64,000 nt of DNA, from assembly GCA_003342895.1 (NCBI GenBank), contig PTFA01000491.1:222232-286231 (forward strand), written 5' to 3'. The first letter of the stretch is position 1; every line of letters starts with the position of its first letter. Under the pieces are notes generated by a model. It did no database searches and was not told the DNA's origin. It saw only the letters and a program-made list of their open reading frames with translations. Made by a program: the position numbers and the translations under genes. Shown here in pieces: positions 50,201 through 62,299 of this stretch. The DNA comes from Casuarius casuarius. Lineage: Eukaryota > Chordata > Aves > Casuariiformes > Casuariidae.

Positions 50201-53200
50201 GGTTTACTTCCCTATTGGCATCTCAGACTTAAGGGACAGATAGAAGTTGAGGTTCTGAGGTGACTTCCTCTGAGATCCCATACCAGGTTAACAGTTTTAG
50301 GTCTGAATTGACAACTGAATTGTAACCTGAATAATAGCAGTATCTGCCACTTCAAAATTGATGTGATCTAAAGTCTTCCTTGGAAGTAAGGCCCTTTAGA
50401 AAGGGTTGTGGTCTCTGAGAACTGTAAAATATTTACAGAAAGTCTCTCCCCTTTTCAGTTTCTTGATTTACTTGTCAACATCGAGGGTTGAACGTCAGAA
50501 GGTGGAATCATCTAAGGGTAAAGCTTGACTTGCCTGTATAGTTGTTACTCAAGCAAGTAACCCAGGAGTGGATAAAGTGGCATGTGTCAGTGAGCGTGCT
50601 GGCTGCGTGGACCTAAGTTCTTGGAATGGAAAAGTACCCGTCCTCCACTGTACCTCCAGGTAGGAGGACAGGTAGATCCCAACATCCTATTCGGAAAGGT
50701 CTCAAAGTGCAGCACTGTGGATTCAATGCGGCTTTCCACTTAGAAGTTGTGTAGGTGCAGGTCAGTTGGGAGAAGTGTTCCTGGGTCTTCCCACGTGGTG
50801 TGTTTTTTTTTGTTTGTTTTTGGTTTTTTGTTTTTGTTTTTTGGTTTTTTTTTGTTTTTTTTTTGGAGAAGAGAACGTTTAGGAAGACTGGATGGATGGA
50901 TGGATTAAGCTTTGGAGTGCTTTGAGCTGTAATTATTAGCTGTCAGTGAAAGCAGTAAATGAAAGGCATATGCTAACAAAGCAGCTCTTTGCTTTGAGAC
51001 TTTTGCACTTTTCTTGTAGGAAATATTTTGTTTAGAATTCTTGCTGTGGAGTTAAAACTTAGAAATGCAAAACAGTACTGTAATCTTTGATGGAGCTATT
51101 CACTTAGATGGTGGCTCCTGATGTCCTGAGAGGATAGAAAGGATGTTTTAATGATCATAATTCTTGACTGAGATTCAGTTCCCGGAACGGTCACGATGTC
51201 TGAGTCTGAGAAAATCACATTGTAAAACTTTTAATTTTACAAACAGTGGAAGCTAATCATAGAGATATAAATATTTGGGAGGTTCTGTGGTACTTTTGAA
51301 TCCATATAAATAAGGGGGTATGTAAGATAAAAGGGAAATGAATCCTCAGCTGCAGTTCCCATCTCCTGCTCTGAAAGCAAACAGGTAAATGGCAAAGCAG
51401 AGCTCTGATAATATGGGGTGAAAGTCTATTTTTGCTAATGTATCCAAAAGCAATTGATTCCATGTTGTAAACTAGGAAAAGCATTTTAGAGACGATTCTC
51501 TTTAGGCCACACTTGGATTTCTATTCATCCTTCATTTAAGTTTATTAGACTTTGAGGGACCCTCTACAGCTGCTGTTGTAACTCCAGTGTAAGCACACGC
51601 TAACAAATGCGGAGCTTACTAATGATTCAGTTAATGAAAATGGTCTTTGCAGCAAGGCAGAAATGACGAGGCAGTACATTTTGCAAGTATTTTTTTTTTC
51701 CTCTTCCCATTCATGTGTTTTAATGGACATTGAACAATTTCAAGCATGCATGTATTCTTCAGAACTTTTCCGAGGGAGATTTTGAAGACCCTGCCTTGTT
51801 CACAGGATGTTCTTATTTTCTGAGATGAGACCTTTTTGTTGTATGTTGTTGTTTGGATGTCTGTCTTCCCCTCTTCTGGGGAGTTGGGATCCAAGAACTT
51901 GACTCCCAGGTAGGCTCATGGTGCTGATTTTGATATAAACCAGATGGGGTTACAAATACAAATCTTATTATTAGGAGTACTTTAGTTTGTGCAAGCAATG
52001 GCTTCTCCAGCTACAGTAGTATCCCCCTAGCAAACAGCAGGAATCAGTGTGGTCTGAAGCAGTTTGACGCTTCAACCTATTTTCGGCAAATCTAATGGCT
52101 TGGGCTCGAAGCCTGCGGTGTCTGTTCCCATACAACAATGTGACTGCGCCAGGAAATCGAGCTGCTGGATATGAATTGCGGAGAAGACTGCTGTGCAGCC
52201 GCTTGATGCTGCGCGTTGAATGAGGCATGTGGGATGCATTCATGTAAATGCTGAATGTACTGTAAGGCGCTGCATGTTTTATAGCGAGGTTTCTTTTGCC
52301 ACATTTGAATTTTCGTCTTGAAATACAGTAGACAACATAATACTAGGAGATGGTGCATCAATATTTGTAATGAACAAATAGTATGCAGTATTTGCGATTT
52401 TAAAAATGGGAAGGGATTGCAAATGTTCTGTTTTGTACAGCAAAATGCACAAGAGTTTCCTGTGCTTCTGCAGCAGGTGGAACAAAACCAGTGAGCCGCA
52501 AATGATCCCCAACACGCATACAAACTCCGGATTTCTTCAGTGAAAGTGCTCTTAGAAAGTTCAAAAGCCTAGGATATCTTCCTATTCAGCCACTGCGATA
52601 TGCATATTGAAAGGGATTTTACAAAACAAGTCATTCTTTTATCATTGCGTTTAATCTTTTCTCAGTATCTGCAGAGATCCTGCGAGTTCAGAAGCTGCCC
52701 TTTCTCTAAATAAAGGATTATGCTTTCCTTAATATTGATATTTATAGTTCTCTTGTTTCCCAGGAAGATAGGATCTGGATTTCAGTGAAAACAGAACATT
52801 AGATTAAAGCTTGTGAACTTGTTTTGCTAGGATCGTTTGAACTGCTTTAAACAGACAATTACCAGTTAGTATCTTTGTCTCTAGTTGTGTGGGTTTTTGT
52901 TTTTTTCAGGGAAAAGCCATGTCTGACTTTCTGGTGAAAGTTATGTTAACTTCAGGCATGTTAGGCACTTTTTTTTCTTTTTCTTTTTTTTTTTCTTCTG
53001 GCTTTGGAAAGCGCTCTCAGCTCATGATGAAAAACTATGAGTGCAACACTTATTCAGTGGGGTTTTTTCGGGATTTTTAGGAGTGACCATTTGAAACCTC
53101 TAACCTAGTACGTTTGCCAAACCGCTGGTTTCCCAGAGTCTTCTGCTTTCTTGGTTTTAGGAGGAACCGAAAAAGGTTTGTTTCACATATGACCTGTTCT

Positions 53201-56200
53201 TAAACTTGGAGGGAAATCCGCCTGTGAACCACCTTCGTTGTGAGAAACTGACTTTCAACAACCCCACCAAGGAATTCAGACGCAAGCTTATTAAGGCTGG
53301 AGGGGTAAGTGCTGGGGGGATCGGAGCTCTGAAGGGGTTTTCTTAAAATCTATAGTCTTACTGTTTTGTTCTGCAGTTTCTTTTTACCTGCAGCCCAGCG
53401 GGCTACAGTTCTCCACGTTCAGCTAAAGAGATGACCCTGCCGGTTTTTGCTTCTGATAATGTAACTGCAGCACTGGAAGCAGAACTAAGCCATGGCTTGT
53501 GGGATTGGTACTTCTTTATTTTTAATATGACTGTTACTACTAAGGCAGTAAAACCTCTGCCGGAGTGGAGAGCTTGTGAATGGTGCACGCTGTCCATCAG
53601 GCAGTTAGAGCTATCTGTGACCTATCTAGTGTCATGAGCTGTATCGTATAGAAGAGTTCAAGAAAAAGGAGAGGCTTCCAGTGCATCCCCGATTCGTCTT
53701 GGCCACAGGAAAGCTTAGTACTTAGCACTTCCTGATCGGTTTATGTCCTCCAAACCTGGAATCAGCTGCTGGTTGCTTAGATAATAAAAATTAAGGAAAA
53801 GTGTTAGAATTTAGGATAAAACTAGCTATGGGGAAAAAAAATAGATATACTCTTAAAGGCACAATAAGGATGTAGGTTGCTACAGTGGATAAATTACTAC
53901 TACTGGGAAATTAAGATGCAGTGGTACACTAAAGAAATTATCTTCAAGGAACTATACAAGATCTCGGCAATTTAATACCAGTCACAATGTACATGAAGTT
54001 ATTAACCAGTCTGAGGATGTCATGATGGTATTCTGGGCACCCTTTTATATGATAATGTGTAATTCCATTCTGTTCAAGGACTTTATTCAACATAGCCTTA
54101 ATTGCTGGCAAAATTTTCTTCTGAAAAACATCTTTCCATCTTGAACAATATTTAAAAGAAGAGGGGGGAGGTGGAACTTCTGTGAGGAGGTTAGTCAATA
54201 ACAAGTTGTGAGAGTGGCAAGTATTCCAAGGTGATCTGTGCAGATCTTTGTCAGTAGTCCAGTGCTTTTCTGCTTTGGGAACAAAGAGGAAGGTGCTTAT
54301 TTCAGCCCTAAGATGGCTAGAACATAATTTACTTATTAGGATTTTGATCATGCATTATAGTGTTCTTTAAATATCAAAATGTTTCATCTGTGAATCTCTT
54401 TTGATGCCATTCATCTAAAATCTTCCTGACTCCATACTTCATCTACAAAAGTTAGGGAATAAATTTTTCAACCAAACTTTTTGGTGGGATTACTTTGACT
54501 GAAGACAGGGAAGGTAAGAAGAAAGGCTGTGTCATGGAGGTCTGCGCTTTGTGTTAAGATCTTGTCAAGAGATAGTCCCATGGATTTTTTTTTTGAAAGT
54601 GAATCCAGCTTCTCCCACATTGATGGAATCTTGCACATTCCTTCCAGATTTACTTTGCTTCCAAACTGTTTGAAGAATAAAAGCATTTGCAGTAGAACAT
54701 ACAGTTCTTGTCCATAGCTCTGTTGCCTGCTTGTGCTCAGAATATCTGAGTTCCCTTTGGGAGTGGCACTTGATATCACATCTTGCCGTTCATTCTTTAT
54801 GTTTTTAATGTTCTATATTGCAGGCATTGCCTTGGGACTGAGCATCTTAACTGGAATTATATAGACAGTATCTTTTATGGCCTTTAAGGGGAGAAAAGAT
54901 CTAAAAGATGAATAATAGTGCGTTTCTTGAGCAAGTGACTTAAGATAAACATGTGTTAATAGTCAATGTTACTTTACTCCTACATAATTTTTCTCCTCTT
55001 TATTACTAGGTGATGGTAATGCCAGAAGGAGCAGAAACTGTTTCAAGGCCAAGTCCTGATTATCCTATGTTACCCACAATACCACTCTCCGCCTTCTCTG
55101 ATCCCAAGAAAACCAAACCATCCCATGGGTCAAAGGTCAGTGAAGCTTGCTTTTCAGTCATCCTGAGGTGAAGTCTTTCAGGACTCTGCTGCTGAGAACT
55201 TGTTTAGCAGCTGCTTGTGGCTACTTCTTATTCTGAAAACTTCCCTTGTACTCTGTGGTTGAATCTTTGGGCAATCCGTATTGTCCTTTCTTTCCTGCAG
55301 TTTCTTCCCAGTTAGAGCATTGATTTTCCCTAGTAATTAACAGGGGCATGCAGTCATCAGCAGCAGAAATTGTCATCTCATGTAAGCTTGAAATAAGAAC
55401 ATTTGTCTAGGATGTTTCTTCTCTTGCTCTCTAAATTTAGGAGGCCTCTTTATTGCTAGACTTCTCTGTAGGGAAATTTTAAAAGAGAAATAAATGCCCG
55501 AGACTGAGACTCTGTGGTAAACCACATCTTGCTACTGAACTGGTACGGCAGATAAAGTTGCATTAAGTCCTTGCTGATTGTTCTGACTTGTGTCCGTGAT
55601 GCTGAAGATGAAATACGTGGATCTTTTGCTGTCTGTCATGTAAAGCTGTGTTCTAAGTCCTGAGGGATTTCAATTTCATAGCAGCAAGGCTAAGTATAGA
55701 GTCAGGTGTTTCATCTATCAGTAGAACTACTGGGATAGTGGTGTAAAGAGCATAAAATATGCTATACTTGGTGAAACTAGTGATTTCGAGATTTGGTGTT
55801 TGCCTCTAGCTATATCTAGTTCCCGAGACTTCAGAAGAAGCTTAAGTTTTTTCCTTTCACTTGTCTGATGAAACTACCTTTGTGTAATTGCACATCGGAG
55901 GAACAATTCTCTTGATATTCACAGGCCGTGTGATTTGAAGCAGATTACGTATGCTTTATCAGTCTGAGCAGTCACAAATATTAACAGCAATTCATTTTAT
56001 AGCGTAATTCAATTCTGATACCCATTTTCTTCAGGGCTCTCAACTTTTATTACGCTTTGGCCATGTCTTCTGATCTTGATATTGTGGAACAGAATAAAGA
56101 TGGCTTATCTGTTCGTGGCTGATTTAATTTTCAAATTAAGCATTAGAAAATGGAGAAGGAAGAAAAACAAAGGGTACATGAGCTCTGGTGAAAATTGCCA

Positions 56201-59200
56201 GTAGCTAAAGAAACAGCTGTCTCCTGCTTCCCTTCCTCCAGATTGTCTTCAAAGGTGCACGTGTGTTTGTATCTCAACCTGTCCAGTTCGTATTCCAGTG
56301 TTTCCCTGAAAGACTCATTTCTATAAGTGCTTTGAGGTCATATATAAGTTGCAAAGGGAAGTACTCCTTTGGCATTGTGTATACCTGTCTCCTAGGATAG
56401 GCAGCGTCCAAATGATTGCTGTCTCAATGCTCTAATTAAGGTTGATAAATGCCTGCTGTTATCAGACTTTGGCTCTCTCGTGGTTGTGGGGGAATTGAGT
56501 GTTTTTGCCAAGATGCAGTCTGGTTGACATGGTGAGGTCAGGGCTAGGCTGCCAACATAACTTGCTTTTGCTGTGGACATGATTTAATCTAATAGATCTC
56601 TTCAGTTGACTGTATTTTTTCCCCCTAAAGCTTGTGTGTACTGAAGGAACGGTATAGTATAACTTTGTGTAACACAGCTTGACTGAGTTCCCTCTTATCT
56701 GGCAGTAGATGTGTACCCTGTAGATGAAATCTGAGCTAAACGTCTAGCCTCCCTATATAGATCATGCAAAGGAACAGGCATTTCTGAAGCATGTTCCATC
56801 CTGTCCTGAAGCAGATGTTTAAGTACCTGGTGTCGATTTCTGTCCATCCACTGTAAGGTTATCTAGGTGTCTACCTCAGAGGTAGATAAGTTATAGACAT
56901 CTGTGGGTGGAGGTCTACTTGAAACAAATGCTTCTGTGATCTATCAGAATGTGTTTTACAGTTCTGCGCAGAGTTCCAGGTTTTTACCTAGCTTGCGTGT
57001 TTCTGTTGCTGAATTTTAGGATGCAAACAAGGAAAGCAGTAAGGCATCCAAGCCACACAAGGTAACCAAGGAGCACAGAGAGAGACCAAGGAAAGATTCT
57101 GAGAGCAAAAACTCCTCCAAAGACCTTGAAAGAGAACAAAACAAGCCTTTGAAAGACTCCTCCAGAAAACCAACCGAGAACAAACTGCCTAAGGAGGAGA
57201 AGGCACCTCCAAAAGCTGCTTTCAAGGAACCAAAACTGGCCGTGAAGGAGACCAAACTGGAGAACACTTCTCCGAAGGGCGGGCCACAGCCGGAGTTAAA
57301 GTCTTCCAGCAAGAGGCCCTCCAATGTGGAGTCACCAAAGCCTAGTGCCAAAAAACAAAAAAAGAGCAGCTCCAAAGGGGTAAAGAATATCCTAGGGACA
57401 TCTCCCAGAACCTCGTCTTCCTCGTACCCAGAGAAGAAACAAACCAAGGAGAAGATGAATGCCAAAGTGGAAAAGGTAAAATCTGAAAGTGAGGCCAAGG
57501 AGATCAAAAAGCCTGTGGAAATGGAGGAGTCAAATTCAGAGGATGAAACTTCTTTCAAGTCAGAGGTGAGCATGGGTTCATCCTTTATCAGAATTTTTGA
57601 GCAAGCTGGTTAAATCGCTGCATGAAAAAGCCTTCAAAAATACTCCCCCAGACAAGACAGAAAACCAGACTGACAGATGCTTAGGCATGGTTGTATCTCA
57701 AAACTCTCTGAAAATCCTATCAGTATTATCATTGCTGCTACCTGCTTTACCTCCTGTTTCACATGTGCACTTCTATTCAGGTTTATCTGCAAGCTGTTGT
57801 CTAAATGTCAGAGTTTAAGGTTATGGTCTCTCGTTCATTCCTTGCAGTGACATTTTTAGAGCACAAGTATAGGCCTAGATACACTTTCTACCTGTGTATG
57901 ATAATGTGCTTTCGAGCCTGATCTTACTTTAGAAATGGAGTAAATAATTTCAGTTTTGCTTTTGAAAAAAAACAATATAAAATATAAACAAAAAAACCTT
58001 GTTCCTGACATGGCCTCTGAGAAATGCGCTATTGGCTAAAGGTCAAATACAACCGCATGCCACTAAACCTAAATAAGTTGTGTTGTAAAACATAAACCAA
58101 ATTATGTGATTCTAGTACTATTTTAAAAAGCTGTCTAAATATTTTTTTTTCCTTTTTACAACTACGAACATTCCTCACCCTCCATTTTCCCAAAGAAGGC
58201 AAAAAAAAAAAAAAAAAGTAGGAGAAAACACAGCTCAAATCCAAGGTCTTGCTACTTTTCTCTGGTGTGTTTTATATTTACTGTAAAGAAGCCATATATG
58301 CTTTTATAGGAGTCACAGAATAACGTCACGTGAGTTTTTAAACTGCTTCCTACTGACCACTTCTAGAAAGATTTGTTTTACTAGAATAAATCTGCTAGGT
58401 AAAACTTGTAGTATGATTTAATTAGCCTCATGATACAGTAAGTATTGATGGGCTTATTCCAAAAAGAATTTTTTGCAAAAGATTCCCAATAGAAGAGGTT
58501 GAGGGAGCGTTAATTTGAGTTATTCTGCAAAGCTTTGTGCAGATTAATTAAAATGTGTAGCTTGGGGAGGGGGGGACCCAGCAGCTCCTGTCCGCTTTTA
58601 GCCTTGAGCCTGAAGTGCATCAGTGCATAGGTAGCCCCTCATCTCTGTCTAAAATACATGGCCCTCACTGCAAGCTTCTGTCCTCTGCTGATCACTGTTG
58701 AGTCCTAAATATCTTGTAGCTCGTTGTGTCTCAGGTGCCATCCCTCTGCGTCTCGCCACGCAGCTGCAAGCCGATACTGCTGTTTGTCCCGTGAAACCAC
58801 AGACTGTGGCTGTGGCCCCACAGCGTCTGCTGCAGTCCCGTCCTTCCCCCACCAAGCCACACGCTCCTCTGTCCTCTCCTGCACCAGCTCTGGTGTTTGT
58901 CAGATGCTTTACAGGGTTATTTGAGTGCTAGCCTGGGAGGAGGACAGCAATACGCGGTTTGTGGGGGGAAGAGACTGTGGCAGCTGCCAGTCAGGTCAGC
59001 TTAGGTTTCTGTGGAACTTGAAGCTGCAGGGTATAACTGCATAATGCATTGGCACCGGCGGAGAAGACCGAGTTCCTTCTCCACCCTGGGGGTTTCTTTT
59101 TGCTCCCGACACCGCAGCTTGCTGCTCCATCGTTTGTACTGGTCCAGCTGTTTGTGGATCCGTGTGGTAAGCCACATCACTAAAGCGAACGAGCAGCTGG

Positions 59201-62200
59201 AGGTGGACTGGGGCCCGGAAACTCTTAAATCAGCTTCGCTGCTGAAGCCAGCGTGTTGTGCAACGTGCTCGGAGGCTGCAGCTCGGCGATTGCTTTGAGT
59301 TGACATCTTTGCAGGCTGCTGCTGAAAGGAACAGTCTTGCTCTCCTTTGTGCTGCTGGCACGAGTGCTCGTGTGACTTTGCAACGGGCTGGAGCAGTTTC
59401 TCCCTCTGCCTCAGCTCCTGCTGAAAGTTAGTGGTCCCCTCACTTTTTCTTTTTCCTTAAATACTGTTTTATTTTTCAGCGAGATCAGTTCCCTGCTCTG
59501 GCCTCATGCTTGGCTGCCCGAACGCCGGTGCTGACAAAAGGGAGAGGCTGAGATGTGAGGGCAGGATTGCTTTTTTCCATTGTCGGCGTGTGCTTTTGTC
59601 ATATCGCAGTGACTGCGAAGCCGCAGCCCGAGCACGCGGAGCGTGTCCAGCTGGACGCCTCCGAAACGGCTGAAGTAACAGACAGGGTCAATGGCAGAAG
59701 GAGAAAAGGGGGGTGCGTACGACTCCCGACTTCTGCATCTCATCTCCCATTCTGTCGCTGGGGGACACCTGCTAGACTGTCAGCAGTGAAAGATAAGAGG
59801 ATTGGGTCTGTGGGTAAGACGCGGGAGCTGTGCTCCCTCATCTCGAAAATACTGCTTTTTTCTTTGCTGATGTAATTCCTCGGAACGGACAGGGCTGCCG
59901 CAGCGTGCCAATACATCAGATACTGCCATCGTTAAATTCCTCTGCTTTGCTCTTGAGTAATTAAGTGTAGTAATACCACTTTTTGACACTATTTTTCCCT
60001 TCTTAGAATTGAATAAATGTAACTCTAATCTTTGGATGATAAATTATGCAGGGGGGGATGCTGAGATGAAAACGCTGCTGCCGCCTCTCCTTGTTAATGC
60101 CCAAAGCTGCTGATGTGCCTCTTCCTACCTGTTGCCAATGTTCTCCTTATAGTATTAACGTTTTTTACAGTAAAGTATAATGATCAACAGGAGCATCAGC
60201 GTTTAGTTGCAGAAGTCGTAGGTGTGCTCCTAGGAACAGTGCAACGAAATTGAAGTGCCAAAGGGAATTACTTAAATAAAGCAGTATTACAGTACGTGAG
60301 GGATCTTTAATCTAGATCCCAATGAGAAACAAAATAATCTTTAAGGATATCGGAATGGTCATTTTTGCTATTGGGGGTGAAATACATGATTTAGCTTTCA
60401 CTGCCACCTTGTGGTCCTTTATGCTAAAGCAGGTGATTGCTATACATTATACAATATATATTGCCAATTTTTTAGAGCATGAAAATTTTATTTCTGGATG
60501 CTCTAAGTAGCTGTAGTTCATTGTATTTTTTTTTTTCTTGCATGGTGTACTTCTGGCAGTTCTTTTGAATAGCGACTGTCAGTGGAGTCAGTTCATGAGA
60601 GTTTAGCTGGTTTCTATTATGTTTTCAAAGTCCAGTTGGAGACAGTACAGCGGATCACTCAAACTGGCAAAGAAACAACTGTTTTGGGGGGGTAGTAATA
60701 ATTCATAATATTTTTAAAGTTTGGAGGCAAATGAGCTAGTTGAGAGGCATCTTTTCCCTGTTTAATGTCTGTTAAGAGAGGTGCTGAAAAGGAATCTGGG
60801 TGGGTTAAAATACATACAGGTCTGAAAAGAAAAACTGGTGTCTTTAAAGGGAGCTTTGATAAATATGTGAGGTTGTATGTTGTGTGTGCATCTTTCACAC
60901 CTCAAAGTAAGCATTTCTTTTCTTTCCACTTTGGCATTTTTCAGGGGCTATTTTGCATCGTTTGAGATGATTTGAAGCTAGTGGCATGAAGGGTTCTGTT
61001 GGGAGCTGTCGATGCTACTGCCCAGGTGTGCTGGGCTGCAGGACACCCAAATTTTCACAAATGTTGTGTTTATTTACCTTGCATTTTGTGTATTTTTTGT
61101 AATTGAGAACTGCATTCAGTGATGTATGATGTTGTAGTGTTCTTGAATCCTTTATCTCACTGTGCTCTGGTCTGGACTTCTGGATTAGAAAGGTTAAGAT
61201 TCTTTTTTCTTTTTTCTTTTTTTTTTCTCCTCCCCTCTTTTATGGGGGGTTAAGTCTGTCCAGTCCAGCCCTTCCAACTCCAGCTCCAGCTCCGACTCCA
61301 GCTCTGACTCTGATTTCGAGCCATCTCAGAACCACAGTCAAGGTGTGTTGCAAGAAATAAAAACTGTTAAAGTCATCCTTACCTAATCTCGAAAAGCTCA
61401 TGAGAATTAGATCTGTTTTCCCAACACCATATATAAGGCTAATATGACTTTATTTTATGGAACTGTCTGTTGAAGTTGTGACACTTCATCAGAAAAAAGG
61501 TAGTAGTGTCGTAGCATAATCATGAATAAATATTTTTCTTGTTTTGGCAGTTAATTTACGAGTAGGTTATCTGTCTGGATTTGTCTCTCTTCCTGTCGAC
61601 TTTGGTTTCTGCCTCAATTTCTGAATGTTTGTTTCTGCTTGATCTATAGTGTCCCCAGAATATTTCTCCTCCCATCTCAGATATGTTTTAATAAAAAATA
61701 GAGATGTTAGAGACCTATTAATACCTGTCACTTTGGCAGTGCAGAACATTACTTCTTGTTCTGACTCATACAGTGAGAATGCAAAGAGATACCGTGGCAA
61801 TAGTAAATTTTCTAACCTTAACAAATGCTATGTTGCTACAAATATTGTCTCTTGAGTGACTTTCAAAGCAGTCCCCAAATGCATGTAAAACATGTCCTTT
61901 TGTTTTCATTACAGAAAAGAGTGGGTGGATTGGGGGGGGGGGGGGGGGCTTTTCAGAAATTGTGCAGGTCCTAAAATTTCAACTCTGCTTTAATAGAGAG
62001 AGTAGGATACAGGGTCTCCTACCAATAGCTTTGGGCAAAATTAAAATACCAGTGATGTCTTCCTGAGAAATCTTGTTTTTTAACTTAATGATAAATTAAT
62101 CCAAGCTTAGATCAGAGTGTTCAGATGGAAATTCTGCTGCCTGTGTCCTAGACGAGTGTTGAACGGCTTTGTCCTTCCTCCTCTCAGGCCCACTGCGCTC

Positions 62201-62299
62201 CATGGTGGAGGATCTGCAGTCGGAGGAGTCCGATGACGACGACAGCTCATCCGGAGAAGAGGCAGCAGTCAAAGCAAACCCCGTCAGCCGGGATTCCAG
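41091..62299 (+). CDS. MLLT1: ENL / MLLT1 YEATS-domain protein (exons 2-8, partial at both ends)
   Basis: Exons are 41,091-41,271, 44,075-44,157, 53,161-53,304, 55,010-55,135, 57,020-57,565, 61,255-61,342 and 62,188-62,299, all joined in phase. ENL reads acylated histone H3 lysines through its YEATS domain and recruits the super elongation complex and DOT1L in the nucleus. If exon 1 adds four residues as in human, the acyl-lysine pocket falls exactly at F28, H56, F59, Y78 and D103, matching the family. After the YEATS domain (to about residue 140) come a Lys/Ser-rich linker (183-364), a serine/aspartate tract (about 369-385) and an acidic stretch (about 403-417). ENL rather than its paralogue AF9 is shown by [14 protein letters not shown], the short serine tract and the ACER1 neighbour. 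Exon 1 is not seen. The C-terminal AHD exons lie past the right edge; human ENL has 559 residues. Confidence 0.96.
41272..44074 (+). other. MLLT1: MLLT1 intron 2
   Basis: 2.8 kb of AT-rich sequence with GT-AG ends (gtgagt to tttcag). Nothing else is recognised. Confidence 0.9.
44075..44157 (+). CDS. MLLT1: MLLT1 exon 3 (YEATS, residues 65-92)
   Basis: Encodes [17 protein letters not shown] and IEVYFKNK. It includes G77 and Y78, which line the acyl-lysine channel. Donor is gtagaa, a moderate match to consensus. Ends in phase 0. Confidence 0.97.
46980..47110 (+). repeat. Possible CR1/L3-type LINE tail
   Basis: The stretch 'taggtggctggacgagatga' followed by a 'tttctggccatatgttccct' block loosely follows the wording of the 3' end of old CR1/L3 LINEs. 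The match is weak and made from memory. Confidence 0.25.
48598..48727. repeat. AT-rich block with imperfect inverted-repeat ends
   Basis: The left arm (48,598-48,621, ttccccttccccaatattta-like) is an imperfect reverse complement of the right arm (48,703-48,727, ending taaaaatattggaggaaggg). About 80 bases of TA-rich DNA lie between them. The whole can fold into a long hairpin or cruciform. Confidence 0.7.
50801..50864. repeat. T/G simple repeat (TTTTTG-like)
   Basis: Runs of T broken by single or paired G over about 64 bases. A low-complexity tract on the transcribed-sense strand of MLLT1 intron 3. Confidence 0.95.
50890..50905. repeat. Short (GGAT)n microsatellite
   Basis: About four copies of GGAT immediately after the T/G tract. 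Confidence 0.9.
53161..53304 (+). CDS. MLLT1: MLLT1 exon 4 (YEATS, residues 93-140)
   Basis: Encodes [18 protein letters not shown] through [10 protein letters not shown] and completes the YEATS fold. D103 of the pocket lies in FTYD. The NPPVNHLR segment, altered in human Wilms tumour and leukaemia, is of normal form. Acceptor is ttttag and donor is gtaagt; both ends are phase 0. Confidence 0.97.
53305..55009 (+). other. MLLT1: MLLT1 intron 4
   Basis: 1.7 kb, gtaagt to tactag. Nothing else is recognised. Confidence 0.9.
55010..55135 (+). CDS. MLLT1: MLLT1 exon 5 (residues 141-182)
   Basis: Encodes [20 protein letters not shown] and [17 protein letters not shown], the conserved stretch after the YEATS domain. 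42 codons, phase 0 at both ends. Donor is gtcagt. Confidence 0.97.
55136..57019 (+). other. MLLT1: MLLT1 intron 5
   Basis: 1.9 kb, gtcagt to ttttag. Nothing else is recognised. Confidence 0.9.
57020..57565 (+). CDS. MLLT1: MLLT1 exon 6 (Lys/Ser-rich linker, residues 183-364)
   Basis: 182 codons rich in Lys, Ser, Glu and Pro: a disordered linker with nuclear-localisation-like basic clusters such as [14 protein letters not shown]. The blocks [31 protein letters not shown] and [14 protein letters not shown] match ENL. The long proline run of the human protein after KGGP is missing. Donor is gtgagc; phase 0 at both ends. Confidence 0.96.
57566..61254 (+). other. MLLT1: MLLT1 intron 6
   Basis: 3.7 kb. 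It contains a 17-A run at 58,201-58,217 and a locally GC-rich part at about 58.6-59.85 kb with open frames but no recognisable exon. It ends in a long pyrimidine tract (61,201-61,240) before the acceptor. Confidence 0.85.
58201..58217. repeat. Poly(A) run, 17 A
   Basis: Uninterrupted homopolymer on the + strand in MLLT1 intron 6. No retrotransposon body is recognised next to it. Confidence 0.95.
61255..61342 (+). CDS. MLLT1: MLLT1 exon 7 (serine tract, residues 365-394)
   Basis: Encodes [20 protein letters not shown] then FEPSQNHSQ, nearly identical to human ENL. The acceptor reads ggttaag after a long T/C tract. Donor is gtgtgt. The split codon is Gly394. AF9 has a far longer serine run here, which supports ENL. 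Confidence 0.95.
61343..62187 (+). other. MLLT1: MLLT1 intron 7
   Basis: 0.84 kb, gtgtgt to ctctcag, with a 17-G run at 61,932-61,948. Confidence 0.9.
61932..61948 (+). repeat. Poly(G) run, 17 G
   Basis: Uninterrupted guanine homopolymer on the sense strand of MLLT1 intron 7. It could form a G-quadruplex in DNA or pre-mRNA. The exact length may be a sequencing estimate. Confidence 0.9.
62188..62299 (+). CDS. MLLT1: MLLT1 exon 8 (acidic stretch, residues 394-431)
   Basis: Encodes [20 protein letters not shown] then [18 protein letters not shown], matching human ENL before the LSFSDSESD exon. Donor is gtggta, a weak match to consensus. The exon ends in phase 2, splitting Arg431. Confidence 0.95.

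Larger units (their letters stand above)
44158..53160 (+). other. MLLT1: MLLT1 intron 3
   Basis: 9.0 kb of AT-rich, T-biased sequence. It contains an AT-rich imperfect hairpin (48,598-48,727), a T/G simple repeat and a GGAT repeat near 50.8-50.9 kb, and a weak CR1/L3-like tail near 46.98-47.11 kb. I find no internal coding exon or RNA gene. Confidence 0.85.

Noticed and set aside
59555..59875. A + strand frame in MLLT1 intron 6 that looks like a signal peptide followed by a dibasic-cut prohormone.
   Set aside because: Its first codon is GTG; an ATG just upstream is followed at once by TGA. It sits inside an intron and the rest of the frame has no family resemblance.
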